A stretch of DNA of 64,000 nucleotides from Heterohyrax brucei. Lineage: Eukaryota; Chordata; Mammalia; Hyracoidea; Procaviidae. Where the stretch lies: contig CM053148.1 of the NCBI GenBank assembly GCA_028571685.1, positions 88,372,001 to 88,436,000 of the forward strand, read 5' to 3'. A program made the position numbers and the translations under genes. Shown here piece by piece: positions 9,817 through 21,337 of this stretch (its first letter is position 1; each line of letters opens with the position of its first letter). The notes under the pieces are model-generated. The model had not been told where the DNA came from, did no database searches, and saw only the letters and a list, made by a program, of their open reading frames with translations.

Positions 9817-10953
9817 TTTTTTCCCCCCTTTTTATTGTAGTTAAGGTGAAAGTTTATGGAATAAATTAGTTTCTCATTAAACTGCTAGTACACATATTGT
9901 TTTATGGCATTGGTTAACAACCACACAAGAGGTCAGTGCTCTCCGTACTCAATTTCAGATTCCTTATTACCAGCTTTCCTGTCCCTCCTGCTTTCTAGTC
10001 CTTGTCCCTAGGCTGATATGCCCGTAAGTCTCACTTTGTTTTATAGACTTGTAAAATCACTGGCTGAAGGGTAAACCTACAGTGTGACTTCATTATTGGG
10101 CTGAACAGGTGTCTAGGGACCATACTCTCAGGTTTTCCCAGTCTCTGTCAGGCCAACAAGAAAGACCAGAGGTCTTGCTTTTTGTGTTAGAATTTTGTTC
10201 TGTGTTTTTCTCCAGCTCTGCCCAGAAACCTCTATGGTGATGACCAGGCAACACTGATTTGTGCTGGATTCAGTCTGGTGGAGACCACTGTCATTGTGGT
10301 CCATTAGTCCTTTGGACTAGTTTTGTATTTGGTTATTTAGTTTTCTTCATCTTCCTTGCTCCCAAATGGTTGGAAACGGTGAAGCATCCTAGATGGCTGC
10401 TCACAGGTTTTCAAGATCATAGATACTACTCAACAAAATAGAACACAGACCCTTTATAAACTCTGTTATGTCAGTTGAACTAGATGTTCCATGATACTGT
10501 GGTCTTCACAGTCATAGGCACAGCAACTTGCTCGCTCAGGGAATTTGGATGTGTCTATTGGGCTTCCATGACCTTGCCTTGTACAAGTTGTGCTGGAGTC
10601 ATTCTGCATTGCCTTACCCTTCACCAAATGTATCACTTATCTTTGTCTGTTTATCTTGTCCACTCCCACCTTTCCTCTCCCTGGTAAGCACCGAAGATTG
10701 TTTCTTTCACATGTAAGTGTTTACATGAGTTTTTACAATAGTGTTCTCATACAGTGTTTGACCTTTTGTGATTGACTTTTTTCACTCAGCACAATGCCTT
10801 CTAGTTTCCTTCATGCCATGAGGTCCTACACAGATTCACTGTTGTTTTTTACTGTTGTACAATACTTCATTGTGTCTATGTGCCACTGTTTCTTTATCCA
10901 GACCTCTTTTGATGGGCATATAGGTTGTTTCCAACTTTTCAGTAGCAAGGATA
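9817..10953 (-). mobile_element. 5'-truncated L1, antisense
   Basis: The 3' end lies at 9817, where a T-rich tract (TTTTTTCCCCCCTTTTTATT) is the complement of the A-rich tail. From there the segment matches the 3' UTR of the lineage L1, then the last part of ORF2 near 10740-10950 (CACTCAGCACAATGCCTTC; ATGGGCATATAGGTTG on the plus strand). The short frames here are fragments in various frames. The 5' end is truncated near 10950. Confidence 0.75.
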
Positions 10954-10986
10954 TTTATCTTTCTTTCTTTCTTTTTTTTTTTTTGA
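10954..10986. repeat. (TTTC)n and T tract
   Basis: CTTTCTTTCTTTC followed by about 14 T residues at the truncated edge of the L1. Confidence 0.8.
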
Positions 10987-11479
10987 TTTTTAGTTTCTGC
11001 CTTTATGGGGAGAGTGTTTAAGTGTCATTACAAAAAGACAAATTAAATAATACACTAAGTTTTACAATTAAATAATTAATAAAAAGCACACATTTTACTT
11101 TTTTACACTTTCATATTCCTGACTAGATGTCCTGGATTTATGTATTTTTTCATGACTTTAAACTAGTGATCTGCAGAAGAAATATATTGCATTATTTTAA
11201 GTTAATCTAAACAAAGGCCAAATGTAAACATAAAGTATATTGACAAGAACAAGATGTGATCACTAATCTACTCACTTTTGGAAACAGGGTAGTTAATAAG
11301 AGTAGACAGAAGCTGAACCAACAAAATGCATAATAAACCTTGAGTAATGAATGACATACTAGTTTTAGACTAAGAAATTTAACTACTTTTACTATTGAAT
11401 ATGAAGTATCACAATCAAATGATATAAGCATTATGAACACATATATACACAATAACATTCATATGCATAGTTATTTAAG
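10987..11479. other. Unclassified spacer
   Basis: AT-rich DNA between two L1 pieces. It may include decayed L1 sequence that I cannot assign. Confidence 0.45.
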
Positions 11480-12117
11480 GCTGCATCACATAAAATTTAC
11501 AAAACATGAAAAATATGCATCAGTTAGTGTAAAGTACACAATTTGTAGATTTAGTATAGTCATAATCATATGCAACCATCATCTTGATCTTGTTCTAAGG
11601 CATGTTTATCAGACCCACAAAAACCCTGCACCCAGTAATCAGTCATTCCCATTCCTTCCATCCCACAGCCCCTCACAATCATTGATCTGTGTTCTGTTTC
11701 TTAGGATACATCTAATGTAGAAGTTTTATATAAATGGAATTATAAATGTGAAACTTTTTATCACATCTGAATTCTTCTACTTAGTGTACTTTTTTCAGCC
11801 TTCACTCACTTTGTAGTTGAATAATACTTTTATAGCTGAATAATAATCTAACACACAGATCACACTTCATGCATTCATCACACATTTAGTGTGTTGCTAT
11901 CTTGTTGGCTATTAATGATTGAATTTGTTTAATTGTGTGTTTGTAGTTATTTCAGTTATATCTAGGAGCGGAAATGTTGGACTGTATGGTAATATTCTAC
12001 TTAACTTTTTGAGAAACTGCCAAACTTCTCCACAGTAACTGCATTGATTTGCATTTCATCCATCAATGTACGAATGTTCCAATTTCTTCACATTCTTTCC
12101 ACCACTCACCATTATTT
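11480..12117 (-). mobile_element. Old L1M 3' part, antisense, split by a younger L1
   Basis: Plus-strand blocks near 11570-11700 and 11980-12110 (GAATGTTCCAATTTCTTCAC; CCACCACTCACC) match the antisense of old L1 3' UTR and terminal ORF2. The same element resumes at 15391 (ATTCTGGTGGATGTGAAG), so the L1 at 12118-15390 inserted into it. Confidence 0.75.
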
Positions 12118-15100
12118 TTTTAATTGTGATTAAGTGAAAGCATACAATACTAAATTGGTTTTGCATGTCCACCTATCTGCCTCTCTTTCTGCTCTCCCCA
12201 CCTGGTGATAACACACTCCTCCTTTTCACTCTGTATTTTTAGTATCCTCTTGACAACCATCTCTTCCTCCATTCCACCCTCTTCTCTTCCATCTAGAAAG
12301 ACATCAATAAGACAACCTCCTACAAATAAATAGGATCGTAAAGTACACACACCATATCATCCCTGAGTCCAGTCCATGTTTGTCTGAAGAGTTGACTCAT
12401 TACTAGTTTCTAGTCAGGGACAAGAGCAGATCTAGGGGCCATGTTCCTAGGAGATCCTCCAGGCTGTTGGACCATCGTTTCAGGTCATTCAGGAGAGTTC
12501 TTGGTCTGCACACCATGTTTCCTCATGTTGCCTCAGGAACTCTATATTGTGTCCCCTGTCACAACTATTTTTTGTGGTGGCTGGCTGCCATCTTGTTCTT
12601 CTGAGCTCACGCTGATATGGTCTCCTGTTCATATGGGTTCTTCCATCTCCTGGGCTCTTCCTTTCCTTGTGTCTTTGTTGTTCTCAATGATCATCTGTTG
12701 CAGATGAGTTGGGACCCATTTCATTTACCTCAAATGGCAACTTGTTGGTTTTTAAGAACCAAGACACCACTCACCAGTATGGCATGCAGAAGACTCTCTT
12801 AGCAATAAACTAGTCATGCCAGCTGAACTCGGTGTCCCCTGAATACAGAGTACCCACGCCCGCATCCCTGCCATTCTATCCATTGAAATATTTGATTGAG
12901 TTTAGAAAACCTTTAAGTTTATGGTAGTCTGGTTAAATTGATCTTTTTACTGTGTGCTATCACTGCTTTCACTTAATGAAATTTCTATTGACTAATCTAT
13001 GTCCAACTCTCTCCCTAACCCCTACCCATTCTTGTAGCCATCAAAGCATCTTTTCTTTTGTGCATAAGTCCATCTTTAAGTCTTTATAGCAGGGGTCTCA
13101 TACAATATTTGTCATTTTGCTGCTGACTGATTTCACTCAGCATAATGTCTTCCAGTTGAAACCAGGTTATAGGATGCTTCCTGAAATCACCATTGTTCTT
13201 CATCACTGCATAGTAGTCTATTGAGTATATGGCACCAGTTTATTTATTCATTCATCTGTTGATGGGCATCTAGATTGATTCCATCTTTTTGCTCTTGTGG
13301 ACAGTACTTCAGTAAACATTCGTGTGCACATATTTGTTCATGTGACTTCATTAATTTCTGTAAGATATTGTTCTGAGCAGTGGTATTACTAAATGATATT
13401 TCTATTTCTAGCTTTTTAAGGAAGCACCAACTTGCTTTATATATAGGTGATACCATTTTGCAGTCTGCCAGTAGGAGAGTTCCAATCTCTCAACAGGCTC
13501 TCCAGCATTTGCTGTTTTGCGTCTTTTGGATTATCGCCAGTCTCGTTGGTGTTAGATGGTATCTCATTGTAGATTGGGATTTCTCTAATAGCTAATGATT
13601 GTGAGCACTTCCTGGTGTGTTGTTTGGCTACCTGGATGTCTTCCTCGGTAAAGTGCATGCCCATCTCCTTTGCCCAATGCTTAATTGGGTTATTTTTTTC
13701 TTGTTGGGATTTTGCAGTGTCTTGTAAATGATGGAAATCAGACTTCAGTCCAAATATTGGACAGTTGACAAATATTTTTTCCCATTCTGTGGGTAGTCTT
13801 TTAACTTGCTCAATAAAGTCTTCAGAGGAGCAAAAGTATTTGATTCTTTGTAGTTCCCATTCATCTATTTTCTCTCCTATTGTTTTTGCTTTGTTTCTCA
13901 GATTTTGAAGTTTGACCAAGTTGTGTATTAGAACTATCATTGTTGACCCTATTTTTCTTGCATGATTTTCATCATTTTAAGTTTGATATTTAGGTCTTTT
14001 ATCCATTTTGGATTAGTTTTTTTGTAATATGTGAGATATGGGTTCTGTTTCAGATTTTTTTTGCAGATGGATATCCAACTTTGCCAACACCATTTGTTAA
14101 AGAGACTGTTTTGACTGCAGTTTACAATCCTAGGGCCTTTGTCAAACATCAACAGTTCATAAGAGGATGGTGATATTTCTGGGGTCTCAATTCTGTTCCA
14201 TTGGTCTGTATGTCTCTTTTTGTACCAGCACCAGGATATTTTAACTATTGTGTCAGTGTAATAGTTTCTGAGGTGAGATAGTTTGAAGCTTCCCACTGTG
14301 TTCCTCTTCTTCAGTAGGGCTTTACTTATCTGGGGTTTCTTCCCTTTCCAGACAAATTTGGTGATCTGTTTCTCCATCTCATTAAAAAATGCCACTAGAA
14401 TTTATGTTGGGATTTCACTGTATATACAGATCATTCTGGGTAAAATAGGTATTTGCACAATGTTACGTCTTCCTATCCGTGAGCAGAGCAGGTTTCTCCA
14501 CTTATGTAAGCCTCTTTTGGTTTTGTTTCGGTAAGATCTTGTAATTCTCTCTGTATAGGTCTCTTGTTTCTCTGGTTAGATTTATTCCTAGGTATTTTAT
14601 CTTCTTGGGGGCTATAGTAAATGGTATTGATTTTGTGATTTCCTCTTTAATATTATTATTTTTTTTGGTGTAAAGGAATCCCACTGATTTACTTACGCTT
14701 ATCTTATATCCTGATGCTTTGCTGAACTCTTCTATTAGGTACAGTAGTTTACTTATGGATTCTTTAGAATTCTCTGTGTATATGTATGCTATCATGTCAT
14801 ACGCAGATAGGGAGATTTTTACTTCATATTTGCCAGTGTGGATGCCTTTTGCTTCTTTGTCTGTCTAATCACTCTAGCTAGAATATCCAGAACAATGCTG
14901 AATAGAAATAGTGACAGTGGGCATCTTTGTCTAGTTTCTGCTCTCAGGTTGAATTCTTTCAGTTTCTCTCCATTCAGGATAATGTAGGTGGTTGTCTTTG
15001 CACAGATGTTCCCTATTGCACTGACGAATTTGCTCTATATTTCTATTTTTCTTAGAGTTTTTATCATGAATATGTGTTGGACTTTGTCAAATGCATTTTC

Positions 15101-15390
15101 TGCATCAATTGTCAAAATCAAGTGATTCTTACCCTTTGTGCTATTTATGTGGTTGATCACATTAATTGTTTTTCTGATGCTGAACCAGACTTGCATCCCA
15201 GCTGTAAGTCCAACTTGGTCACGATGGATTATTTTTTTTGATATATTGTTAAATTCTACTGGCTACAATTTTATTGAAGATTTTAACATCTGAGTTCATG
15301 AGTGATACTGGTGTGTAATTTTCTTTTTTTGTGTGATGTTTTCCTGACTTTGGTATCAGGGTTATGTTGGCCTCATAGAATTAATTTTCC
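12118..15390 (-). mobile_element. 5'-truncated lineage L1, about 3.3 kb, antisense
   Basis: This is the largest single element in the window. The 3' end is at 12118, where a short T run is the complement of the poly(A) tail. The 3' UTR spans about 12118-13083 and ORF2 sequence runs from 13084 to the 5' break near 15390. The target duplication appears to be an imperfect TTATTTT-like motif on both sides. It sits inside an older L1M (11480-12117 and 15391-16145). The 3' UTR family recurs at 19035, 22632, 27340 and 46936. Confidence 0.85.
13084..15390 (-). pseudogene. L1 ORF2 remnant with broken RT catalytic motif
   Basis: Four minus-strand frames carry ORF2 from RT to C-terminus in order. These are 14502-14795 (post-catalytic RT with SGYKISVSKS and KKIKYLGINLTR), 13949-14395 (block with DQWNRIETPEISPSSYELL and LFNKWCWQSWISICKK), 13437-13940 (KIDEWELQRIKYFCSSEDF, PIKHWAKEMG) and 13244-13456 (WCFLKKLEIEISF). 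The stop is at 13084-13086, after a block ending MRPLL. Just upstream of 14795 the expected catalytic FADD reads SAYD, so the first catalytic aspartate is lost. Frameshifts separate the frames. The element cannot make a working enzyme. Confidence 0.85.
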
Positions 15391-15495
15391 TTATTTTCTT
15401 TTATTTATGCATATATATATATATTTAAAATCATTCTGGTGGATGTGAAGCAGTAGCTCATTTTGGTTTTTGTACATAAATTCCTAATCTGTGAT

Positions 15496-15644
15496 GGGAA
15501 ACCCTGGTGGCATAGTAGTTAAATGCTATATAGGCTAATCAAAAGGTCAGCAGTTCAAAGCTGCCAGAACTGCTACTGGAGCAGTTCTACTCTGTCCTAT
15601 AGCTTCAGTATGAGTCTGAAATGACTGGACAGCAGTGCATTTAA
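15496..15644 (+). mobile_element. AfroSINE, short subtype, in L1M
   Basis: Starts GGAAACCCTGGTGGCATAG, a near-consensus opening, and ends near GACTGGACAGCAGTGCATTT. It is third in the nesting order seen here. Confidence 0.88.
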
Positions 15645-15759
15645 TCTATGAGGATTTTAAGAATCTTTTAATCTTCTTATTGGCTATTTGTCTATCTTCT
15701 TTAGACATATGTCTCTTCAAAACATTTTTACAATTGAATACATTTAGATAAGTAGTTTC

Positions 15760-15948
15760 TATTGAATGAATTCTGACTCACTGCAACCCCGTTTGGGTCA
15801 GAATAGACCTGTGCTCCATAGGGTTTACAATGCCTGATTTTTTAGTATATTGCCAGGCCTTTCTTCAGAGGTGTTTCCCAGTGGACTTGAACTCACAAAC
15901 TTTCAATTTCCAACCAGGTATGTTAACTATTTGCACCACAAGGGACTT
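15760..15948 (-). mobile_element. AfroSINE, long variant with GTGCAAA head, antisense
   Basis: The head on the minus strand reads CCCTTGTGGTGCAAATAG, a variant head seen again at 41476. The body contains the plus-strand block GCCAGGCCTTTCTTCAGAGG. This marks a SINE subfamily distinct from the short copies. Confidence 0.8.
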
Positions 15949-16048
15949 ATCTAGATACTAGACACTTATCAGTTGTAAGATTTGCAAATATTTTCTCCCA
16001 TCCATAGGCTATGTTTTCATTTTCTTGATAGCGTTATTTGATGAAAAT

Positions 16049-16076
16049 GTACACACACAAACACACACACACATAA
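16049..16076. repeat. (AC)n microsatellite
   Basis: ACACACAC run with one interruption near the end of the L1M. Confidence 0.85.
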
Positions 16077-16307
16077 TTCCTATTGAGTTCTGTGTATTTT
16101 TCCTTTTGTTTACTTGAGCTTTTAGTCCCATTTCTAACACAATGTTTATTTTTTATATGCATCTTCTTTCCCCCATCCAGTTAGCCAATATTATTATTGT
16201 ATTACTATAATGTAAATATGTCTCCCAACCACTGGTGATTGTTTCAGTGATGGACACCTTACTGAATCTGGGTCAGTGTCTTTCTCAGAACTCTTGTTCT
16301 AAGATTT

Positions 16308-16460
16308 AGTACCCTGGTAATACAGCAACTAAGCATTACTGCTTTTAACCAAAAGGTTGGCAGTTTGAATCCTCCAGGTGCTACCTGAAAACTCTGTGGA
16401 GCAGTTCTAATCTGTCTTGTAGGGTCATTACGAACTAAAATATACTCAGCAAAAGTTTTT
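16308..16460 (+). mobile_element. AfroSINE, diverged short copy
   Basis: AGTACCCTGGTAATACAG opens a decayed head; AACCAAAAGGTTGGCAGTTT follows. The 3' motif is eroded to ACGAACTAAAATATACTCAG. Confidence 0.78.
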
Positions 16461-17125
16461 ATTTATTTTTTAAAATGATCAGTACTTTCAATGGTGATGC
16501 CAGAAAGTGTGAAACATAAAATCAACACCTTTTTGGTAATCATTTTTCTTGCCACATAGAGAAAGTCTGTAGTCAGAATCAATCCAATTGAGGAAGGTCA
16601 TCAGAAACACACATCTGATATATTTCCTGATTATTCCAGCCTTGGGCTACAATGATCTCTGAGTCTCACATTTGTCCCTCAACTTTTTTTTTCAGTACAA
16701 TTTTTTGATACTAAAAAACAATCCTTAAGACATTTTTTATTTCCATACCTTTTTCTTATTAAACTAAGTCAATTTGAAGATTCTTGTCTTGAATGCAAAT
16801 GATTCTAATGCATGACTAATTTGAGCTACATAGAGCATTAAAATGGAAAATGATGCTTAATCAACTAAATTCATGCTACATTGATTTTATTTATCCTGTA
16901 AGTTAAATAATCAGACTCACTTCCTTGTCTCCTTCACCAGCACAACTCCTCATCACTGTGAATTACATTTGTTCAATATCCTTTCTTTTCTTTAACTCTG
17001 CTTCTACTATAAACTTTTTCCAAGGATGTATCTTAACACCATATTAAGTATCCATCTGTCTCTTCCTTTTATTTTAATTGCTTACTAAAACAGCTATATT
17101 TTCAATGGTATAAGCATGCACATTG
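16461..17125. other. Unclassified spacer
   Basis: AT-rich, no recognised gene or repeat. Confidence 0.5.
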
Positions 17126-17326
17126 GTTGCTGTGTGCTGTTGATGCAGTTCCAACTGACAGTGATGCTACAGGGAAGAAGAGATTGGTCACATAGGGTTT
17201 CCAAGGTTGACATCTTTAGGAAGGCAGACTATCCCATCTTTCTTCCACAAATCGGCTGATAAGTTTGACATATGCAACCTTTGGTTAGTAGCCAAGTGAT
17301 TGCCTAACTATTGTGCCAAGAAGGCA
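17126..17326 (-). mobile_element. AfroSINE, long subtype, antisense
   Basis: Plus-strand landmarks are GGCAGACTATCCCATCTTTC and CCTTTGGTTAGTAGCC. It is strongly diverged, so old. Confidence 0.75.
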
Positions 17327-17345
17327 TCACACACACTGTGTTAAA

Positions 17346-17530
17346 CCAAAAAAAACCAAAAAAAAAAAAAAAATCCCACAGCTATCAAGTTGATGCTGAC
17401 TCATAACAACCCTATGGGACAGAATAGAACTACCCTACAGAGCTTCCAAGGAGTGTCTGTCAGATATGAACTGCTGACCTTTTGGTTAGCAGACATAGCA
17501 CTTTTAACCACTACAGCATCAGGGTTTCCA
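17346..17530 (-). mobile_element. AfroSINE, short subtype, antisense, with preserved A/C-rich tail complement
   Basis: The tail side is AAACCAAAAAAAACC plus a 16-base A run, then the body with CTATGGGACAGAATAGAAC and the head ending TCAGGGTTTCC. The intact tail suggests a fairly recent copy. Confidence 0.88.
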
Positions 17531-17839
17531 CCCATTGTTCTAGTCAGTGTTAATTTGGTTTTGATAAATAATAAACTGTTAAAACTAGCTCAAGAAAGCA
17601 GAGATGCATACATCCGGAGTGGAAAAAAAGTGCTACTTGTATTCAAGACCAAGAAACACAGTCACTGAATATTGTGGAATGAAAAATCAGAAACAAGAAC
17701 TTATTCTTTCTTTTCACACACAGCAGACGTTTCCCATTTTTCCTTCTCTCTGTATATGGTCTCCACTGTCACAATTCTCTCATAATAATGCACTGCATAT
17801 TAGTGATCCCTGTTCCCTTGAATATTTTCTGACAGTCTG
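17531..17839. other. Unclassified spacer
   Basis: No recognised repeat. Short frames on the plus strand run across it and the flanking SINE with no domain. Confidence 0.45.
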
Positions 17840-18200
17840 CATCTGCTATAGTTATCTAAATTACACAGTGCCCTGAAATTCAGCGACTTAAAGTAGCACA
17901 CTTCTGTTATCTCACAGTTTCTGTGAGTCTAGAGTCGAGACGGGCATGCTTTAATGGGTTCTCTGCTTCAGGGTATCTCACAAAGCTGTCATCAAGTTGT
18001 TCACCATGGCTGTCATCTCATCTGAAGGCTTACCTGAGAAACGAGGCATTTTTAAGTTCACTTATTTGTCTCTTGGCAGGATATAGTTACTCGAGAGTTA
18101 TTAGACTGAGGGCCTCATTTATCTATTACCTAATGTCTGGAGTTGACCTTCATATCCTTGACATGTGGGTTTCTACACATCTTTGCTTCAAGAAAGTCAC
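17840..18200 (-). mobile_element. MLT1 LTR (MLT1D-like), antisense
   Basis: The plus strand reads as the complement of a mammalian-wide MLT1 LTR: TTATCTCACAGTTTCTGTGA (17910), GGGTATCTCACAAAGCTG, then TTGGCAGGATATAGTTACTC (18074) and ATTAGACTGAGGGCCTCATT (18099). The 5' part of the LTR is missing. These predate the split of placental lineages. Confidence 0.75.
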
Positions 18201-18284
18201 CAAATGAGGGAGTGTGCTAATACAATCTTTTTTTGCCTAAACAAAAATATCACTGTCTTTGTTGTATTCTGTTGGCTAGAAGAA

Positions 18285-18475
18285 TGGGTATTGGTGGTAC
18301 AATGGTTAAGCACTTGGCTGCTAACCAATAGGCTTTTAACTTGAACCAATCCAATGAATCTGCAGGAAAAAGATCTATCTGTTCTCGTATGTATTACAGC
18401 CAGGAAAACTTCATGGGCAGTTCTGCTCTGTCACGTGGTATTGCTCTGAGTAGGAATAAACTATATGTACCCAAC
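18285..18475 (+). mobile_element. AfroSINE, long subtype, tail split by an LTR
   Basis: The head (TGGTACAATGGTTAAGCAC) and the long-subtype internal segment (TATTACAGCCAGGAAAACTT) are present. The tail stops at CCCAAC (18475), and CAACAACA-like tail sequence resumes at about 19001-19017 beyond the LTR, so the LTR inserted in the SINE's tail. Confidence 0.82.
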
Positions 18476-18999
18476 TGTTTTAGTCAGCTAGGGCTACTCT
18501 AACAGAAATGCCACAGAGTGGATGGCTTTAACAAAGGAATGTTTATTCTTACACAGTCCGGTAGGCTACAAGTACCTATTCAGGGCGTCTGCTCCAGGGA
18601 AAGGCTTTCCCCTTGTCGGCTCTGTAGAAAAGTCCAGTACTGCATCAGTCTTTGTCCAGGGAGCATCTTGGCACAGGAACCTCAGGTCTGAAGGACGCGC
18701 TCTTCTCCCAGTGCTGCTTTCTTGATGGTACAAGGTTACCAATTCTCTGCCTGCTTCTCTTTCCTTTTATCTCCTGTAGGATGAAAGGATCAAGGGTGGG
18801 GCAAGCCACACTCCAGGGAAACTCCCTTTACAGTGGAGCAGGCAGGTGATCTTATAAAGGGATTTACAGTCCAACCCCAATCCTTTAACATACAGCATAG
18901 AAAAACCACAAAATAGAGAACAGTCACAAGATACTGGGAAGCATGGCCCAGCCACATGGCTACACCTATTTTTGAGGGGACACAATTCAATCCATGACA
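18476..18999 (-). mobile_element. Solo LTR, MLT1-like, antisense, inside a SINE tail
   Basis: On the minus strand it opens TGTCATGGATTGAATTGTG (ending at 18999) and closes with TAGTTAGCTGACTAAAACA-type sequence (near 18476). The flanks CCAAC (18471-18475) and TCAAC (19000-19004) look like a 5-bp duplication with one difference. It is the same family as the copies at 1719, 3380 and 46970. Confidence 0.85.
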
Positions 19000-19034
19000 T
19001 CAACCATTAACAACAACATTGGTTGAAAGAAAGT

Positions 19035-19384
19035 CATTAGATCTAGTCCAAGTTCAGAAGGAGTGGTAATAAAGCCAAATTTCAGACAAAGATTGGACTA
19101 CTGTATAAGGCATAAAATGATAACGGTGAAGACTGTGCTTTCTTGACTTAAGTAAATACAGGAGACAAACTGAGCAGTTCCTGTACAGAGGGGAGAAGAG
19201 AAGGCAGAGGGGGACAGAAGCTGGTTGACTAGACATAGGAAACACAGGGTAGAAAAGAAGAGTATGTTATCACAGGGTGGCAGAGCTGCTAGAGTTACAT
19301 AGCAGTGTGTGGGCAAGGTTTTGTATGACTTGGATTGTAAACTTTCACTTTAAGCACAATACAATATTTAAAAAATAAAAAAGG
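19035..19384 (+). mobile_element. L1 3' UTR fragment, sense
   Basis: This is the plus-sense form of the 3' UTR seen antisense in the L1s at 12118 and 22632: GGCAGAGGGGGACAGAAGCT, then TTGTAAACTTTCACTTTAAG, ending in an A-rich tail AAAAAATAAAAA. It is a very short 5'-truncated insertion with no coding part. Confidence 0.78.
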
Positions 19385-21011
19385 AGTGACAGTTACACAA
19401 CAGCATAAATGCAAAGAGGCAAGTATCATTAGAGTTCATCTCAGAAAGAAGCCTACCTCCAAGGTATTATCATTTATGTGTTGTACTTCTGAAGTTCATA
19501 TTGGCTTATCTTTTTTTTTTCATTTATTCATTCACTATTTCAGCAGACAGCTACTGAGCTCCTACTATCTATTAAAGTGTATGAGTAAATGATACACACA
19601 TACAAAGTGCTTGTGCTTACATATTTCATAGGAACAGTAAAGAAGAAAATTTTAAAAAAGTTTAGAACAATAATGAAAGGAAAATTAGATCAAGACCTGT
19701 AAGAAATACAAAAGAGACTGAAATAGACATTTACTGGAGAAGTGGGATCTTTTCCGGGAAAGTGAATCACAAGCAGTGTCAAAATTACGAACAGTCTAAT
19801 TTAGAGATAACTCCTACATGCCCTTTACTGTTATGTAAATTTGTCCTCACTTTGAAACAAACTAACCCCTACTAACAATAAATTTGTTATCCCAATCCCC
19901 TTCACTTGCTGTAAGTTCAGCTTTTAAATCATTGAGAAGTCTTCCAATTTGTTATTGCACTCAAGTAAAGCTAGATAAGAACTGTGTGTACCTGTTTCTG
20001 CTTACCTAGAAGTTCAACTTACAGACACATTTAGGGATGGATCTCATTCATAACTTGGTGACTGCATACATTATAAGAGCCCGCAGGGTCATGTGAAGAG
20101 TTATGTGTGAAAATTCCAAGGGATGGAGAAGGAAATGAGAAAATGTTCCTTGTATGCTAGAACCCTGGAAGCAAGGTGCAGACTGACACTTTTATGGACA
20201 TGAAAGAACATCTGTATTGCTGAAAGCACAGTGAACAACAGCTGTGAGTGATGACATCCACTTGACTGAGCCTGTGCAGCTCCTGTGTGTTCTAGGAAGT
20301 ACAGACTTTAATTTAGGCACCACTGACTGATGTTAAACAGGGAATTCTCAAGTTCTCTACCTAGGATTAAATTATTTTTTGGCAAAGCTTTTATGAGTCA
20401 GAATGATTTATGTTAATTTTCTCTAAACTATAGATCATTTCACTTGAACTTAATCTCTATACTACTTAAACCATTAATATATGCAGGATATTTTCAAAAT
20501 TAATATCAAAGTTTTTTATTCTTGCAAACACTTTCACTAACTCTGTGGTGAATTCTAACATCTGAAAAGTCTACAGGAACAATTAAAAATATGAATTTTT
20601 TTTTAAAAAATGAATGTACTTATGTGTGTGTTATGTTACATGGGGTTAACTTTCCAAAGCAAACATGTGTGGATTAGCTTAGAGGTATTTCATTATTGGA
20701 ACACTTGAAAAATCTCTGCTTTTTTAGAATATGGCTTATCATAATTTTGTAGACTAAATGGAATGCATTGATCTCACTCCCCACCTTTTAAGTACACTCA
20801 TCATGAGCTAGCAATGAGATGGAGGTAACTGACTCCCTAGAGATGCCTGCATTGCAATGAGTTATCTTGCTGTTGATGTGCTTTCATGAAACATAGATAG
20901 TGTCTTATTAACACAGCAATATGCAGAACATATTCACTGTAATACGATCACCACATCTAATTTTAAGTTGTCATGGAGTGGTCTGTCTTTGACTTGAAAC
21001 AAAGATATGTA
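19385..21011. other. Unclassified DNA
   Basis: About 1.6 kb with no recognised gene or repeat apart from short T runs (19509, 20597). Confidence 0.5.
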
Positions 21012-21068
21012 CATATTTGAACTGTCGACCTTTTGTGCTAGCAGCCATAGCTCTTAACCACTACCCCA
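21012..21068 (-). mobile_element. AfroSINE head fragment, antisense, head-to-head with the next
   Basis: Only about 57 bp of the head remain (GAACTGTCGACC to CTTAACCACTACC). Its 5' end abuts the 5' end of the plus-strand SINE at 21069. Confidence 0.78.
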
Positions 21069-21210
21069 GCTATAGGTGGTAACCCAAAGGTTGACAGTTC
21101 AGACTCCCCAGGCACTCTCTGGAAACTCTATGGGCAGTTCTACTCTGTCTTCTATGAGTAGGAATTGATTCAAGTGCAGTGGGTTCATTTTTTTGTTTGT
21201 TTGTTTGCCT
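21069..21210 (+). mobile_element. AfroSINE, short subtype
   Basis: GGTGGTAACCCAAAGGTTGA opens a copy lacking part of the head. It ends in GTTTGTTTGTTTG. Confidence 0.82.
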
Positions 21211-21215
21211 TTTGG

Positions 21216-21337
21216 ATACAGATAGATTAGACAGACTGATAGACAGATAGATAGATGATAGATGATAGATAGGTAGGTAGATAGATTAGGTAGATAGGTA
21301 GATAGATAGGTAGGTAGGTAGACAGGTAGATAGATGA
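21216..21337. repeat. (GATA)n/(GGTA)n microsatellite
   Basis: Compound GATA, GATG and GGTA units over about 120 bp directly after a SINE tail. Confidence 0.92.

Larger units (their letters stand above)
15391..16145 (-). mobile_element. Old L1M continuation, antisense, with two SINE insertions
   Basis: This continues the element at 11480-12117. Landmarks are ATTCTGGTGGATGTGAAGCA (15434), CTTATTGGCTATTTGTCTAT (15678) and GCAAATATTTTCTCCCATCC (15988). Two SINEs (15496-15644 and 15760-15948) interrupt it, and an AC microsatellite lies near its end. Confidence 0.75.

Noticed and set aside
12441-12802. Cysteine- and tryptophan-rich plus-strand frames as secreted peptides
   Set aside because: They are antisense shadows of the L1 3' UTR; similar frames recur in the related copies.
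21216-21337. CRISPR-like regularly spaced repeats
   Set aside because: The units are 4-bp GATA/GGTA microsatellite words without spacers, in mammalian DNA.
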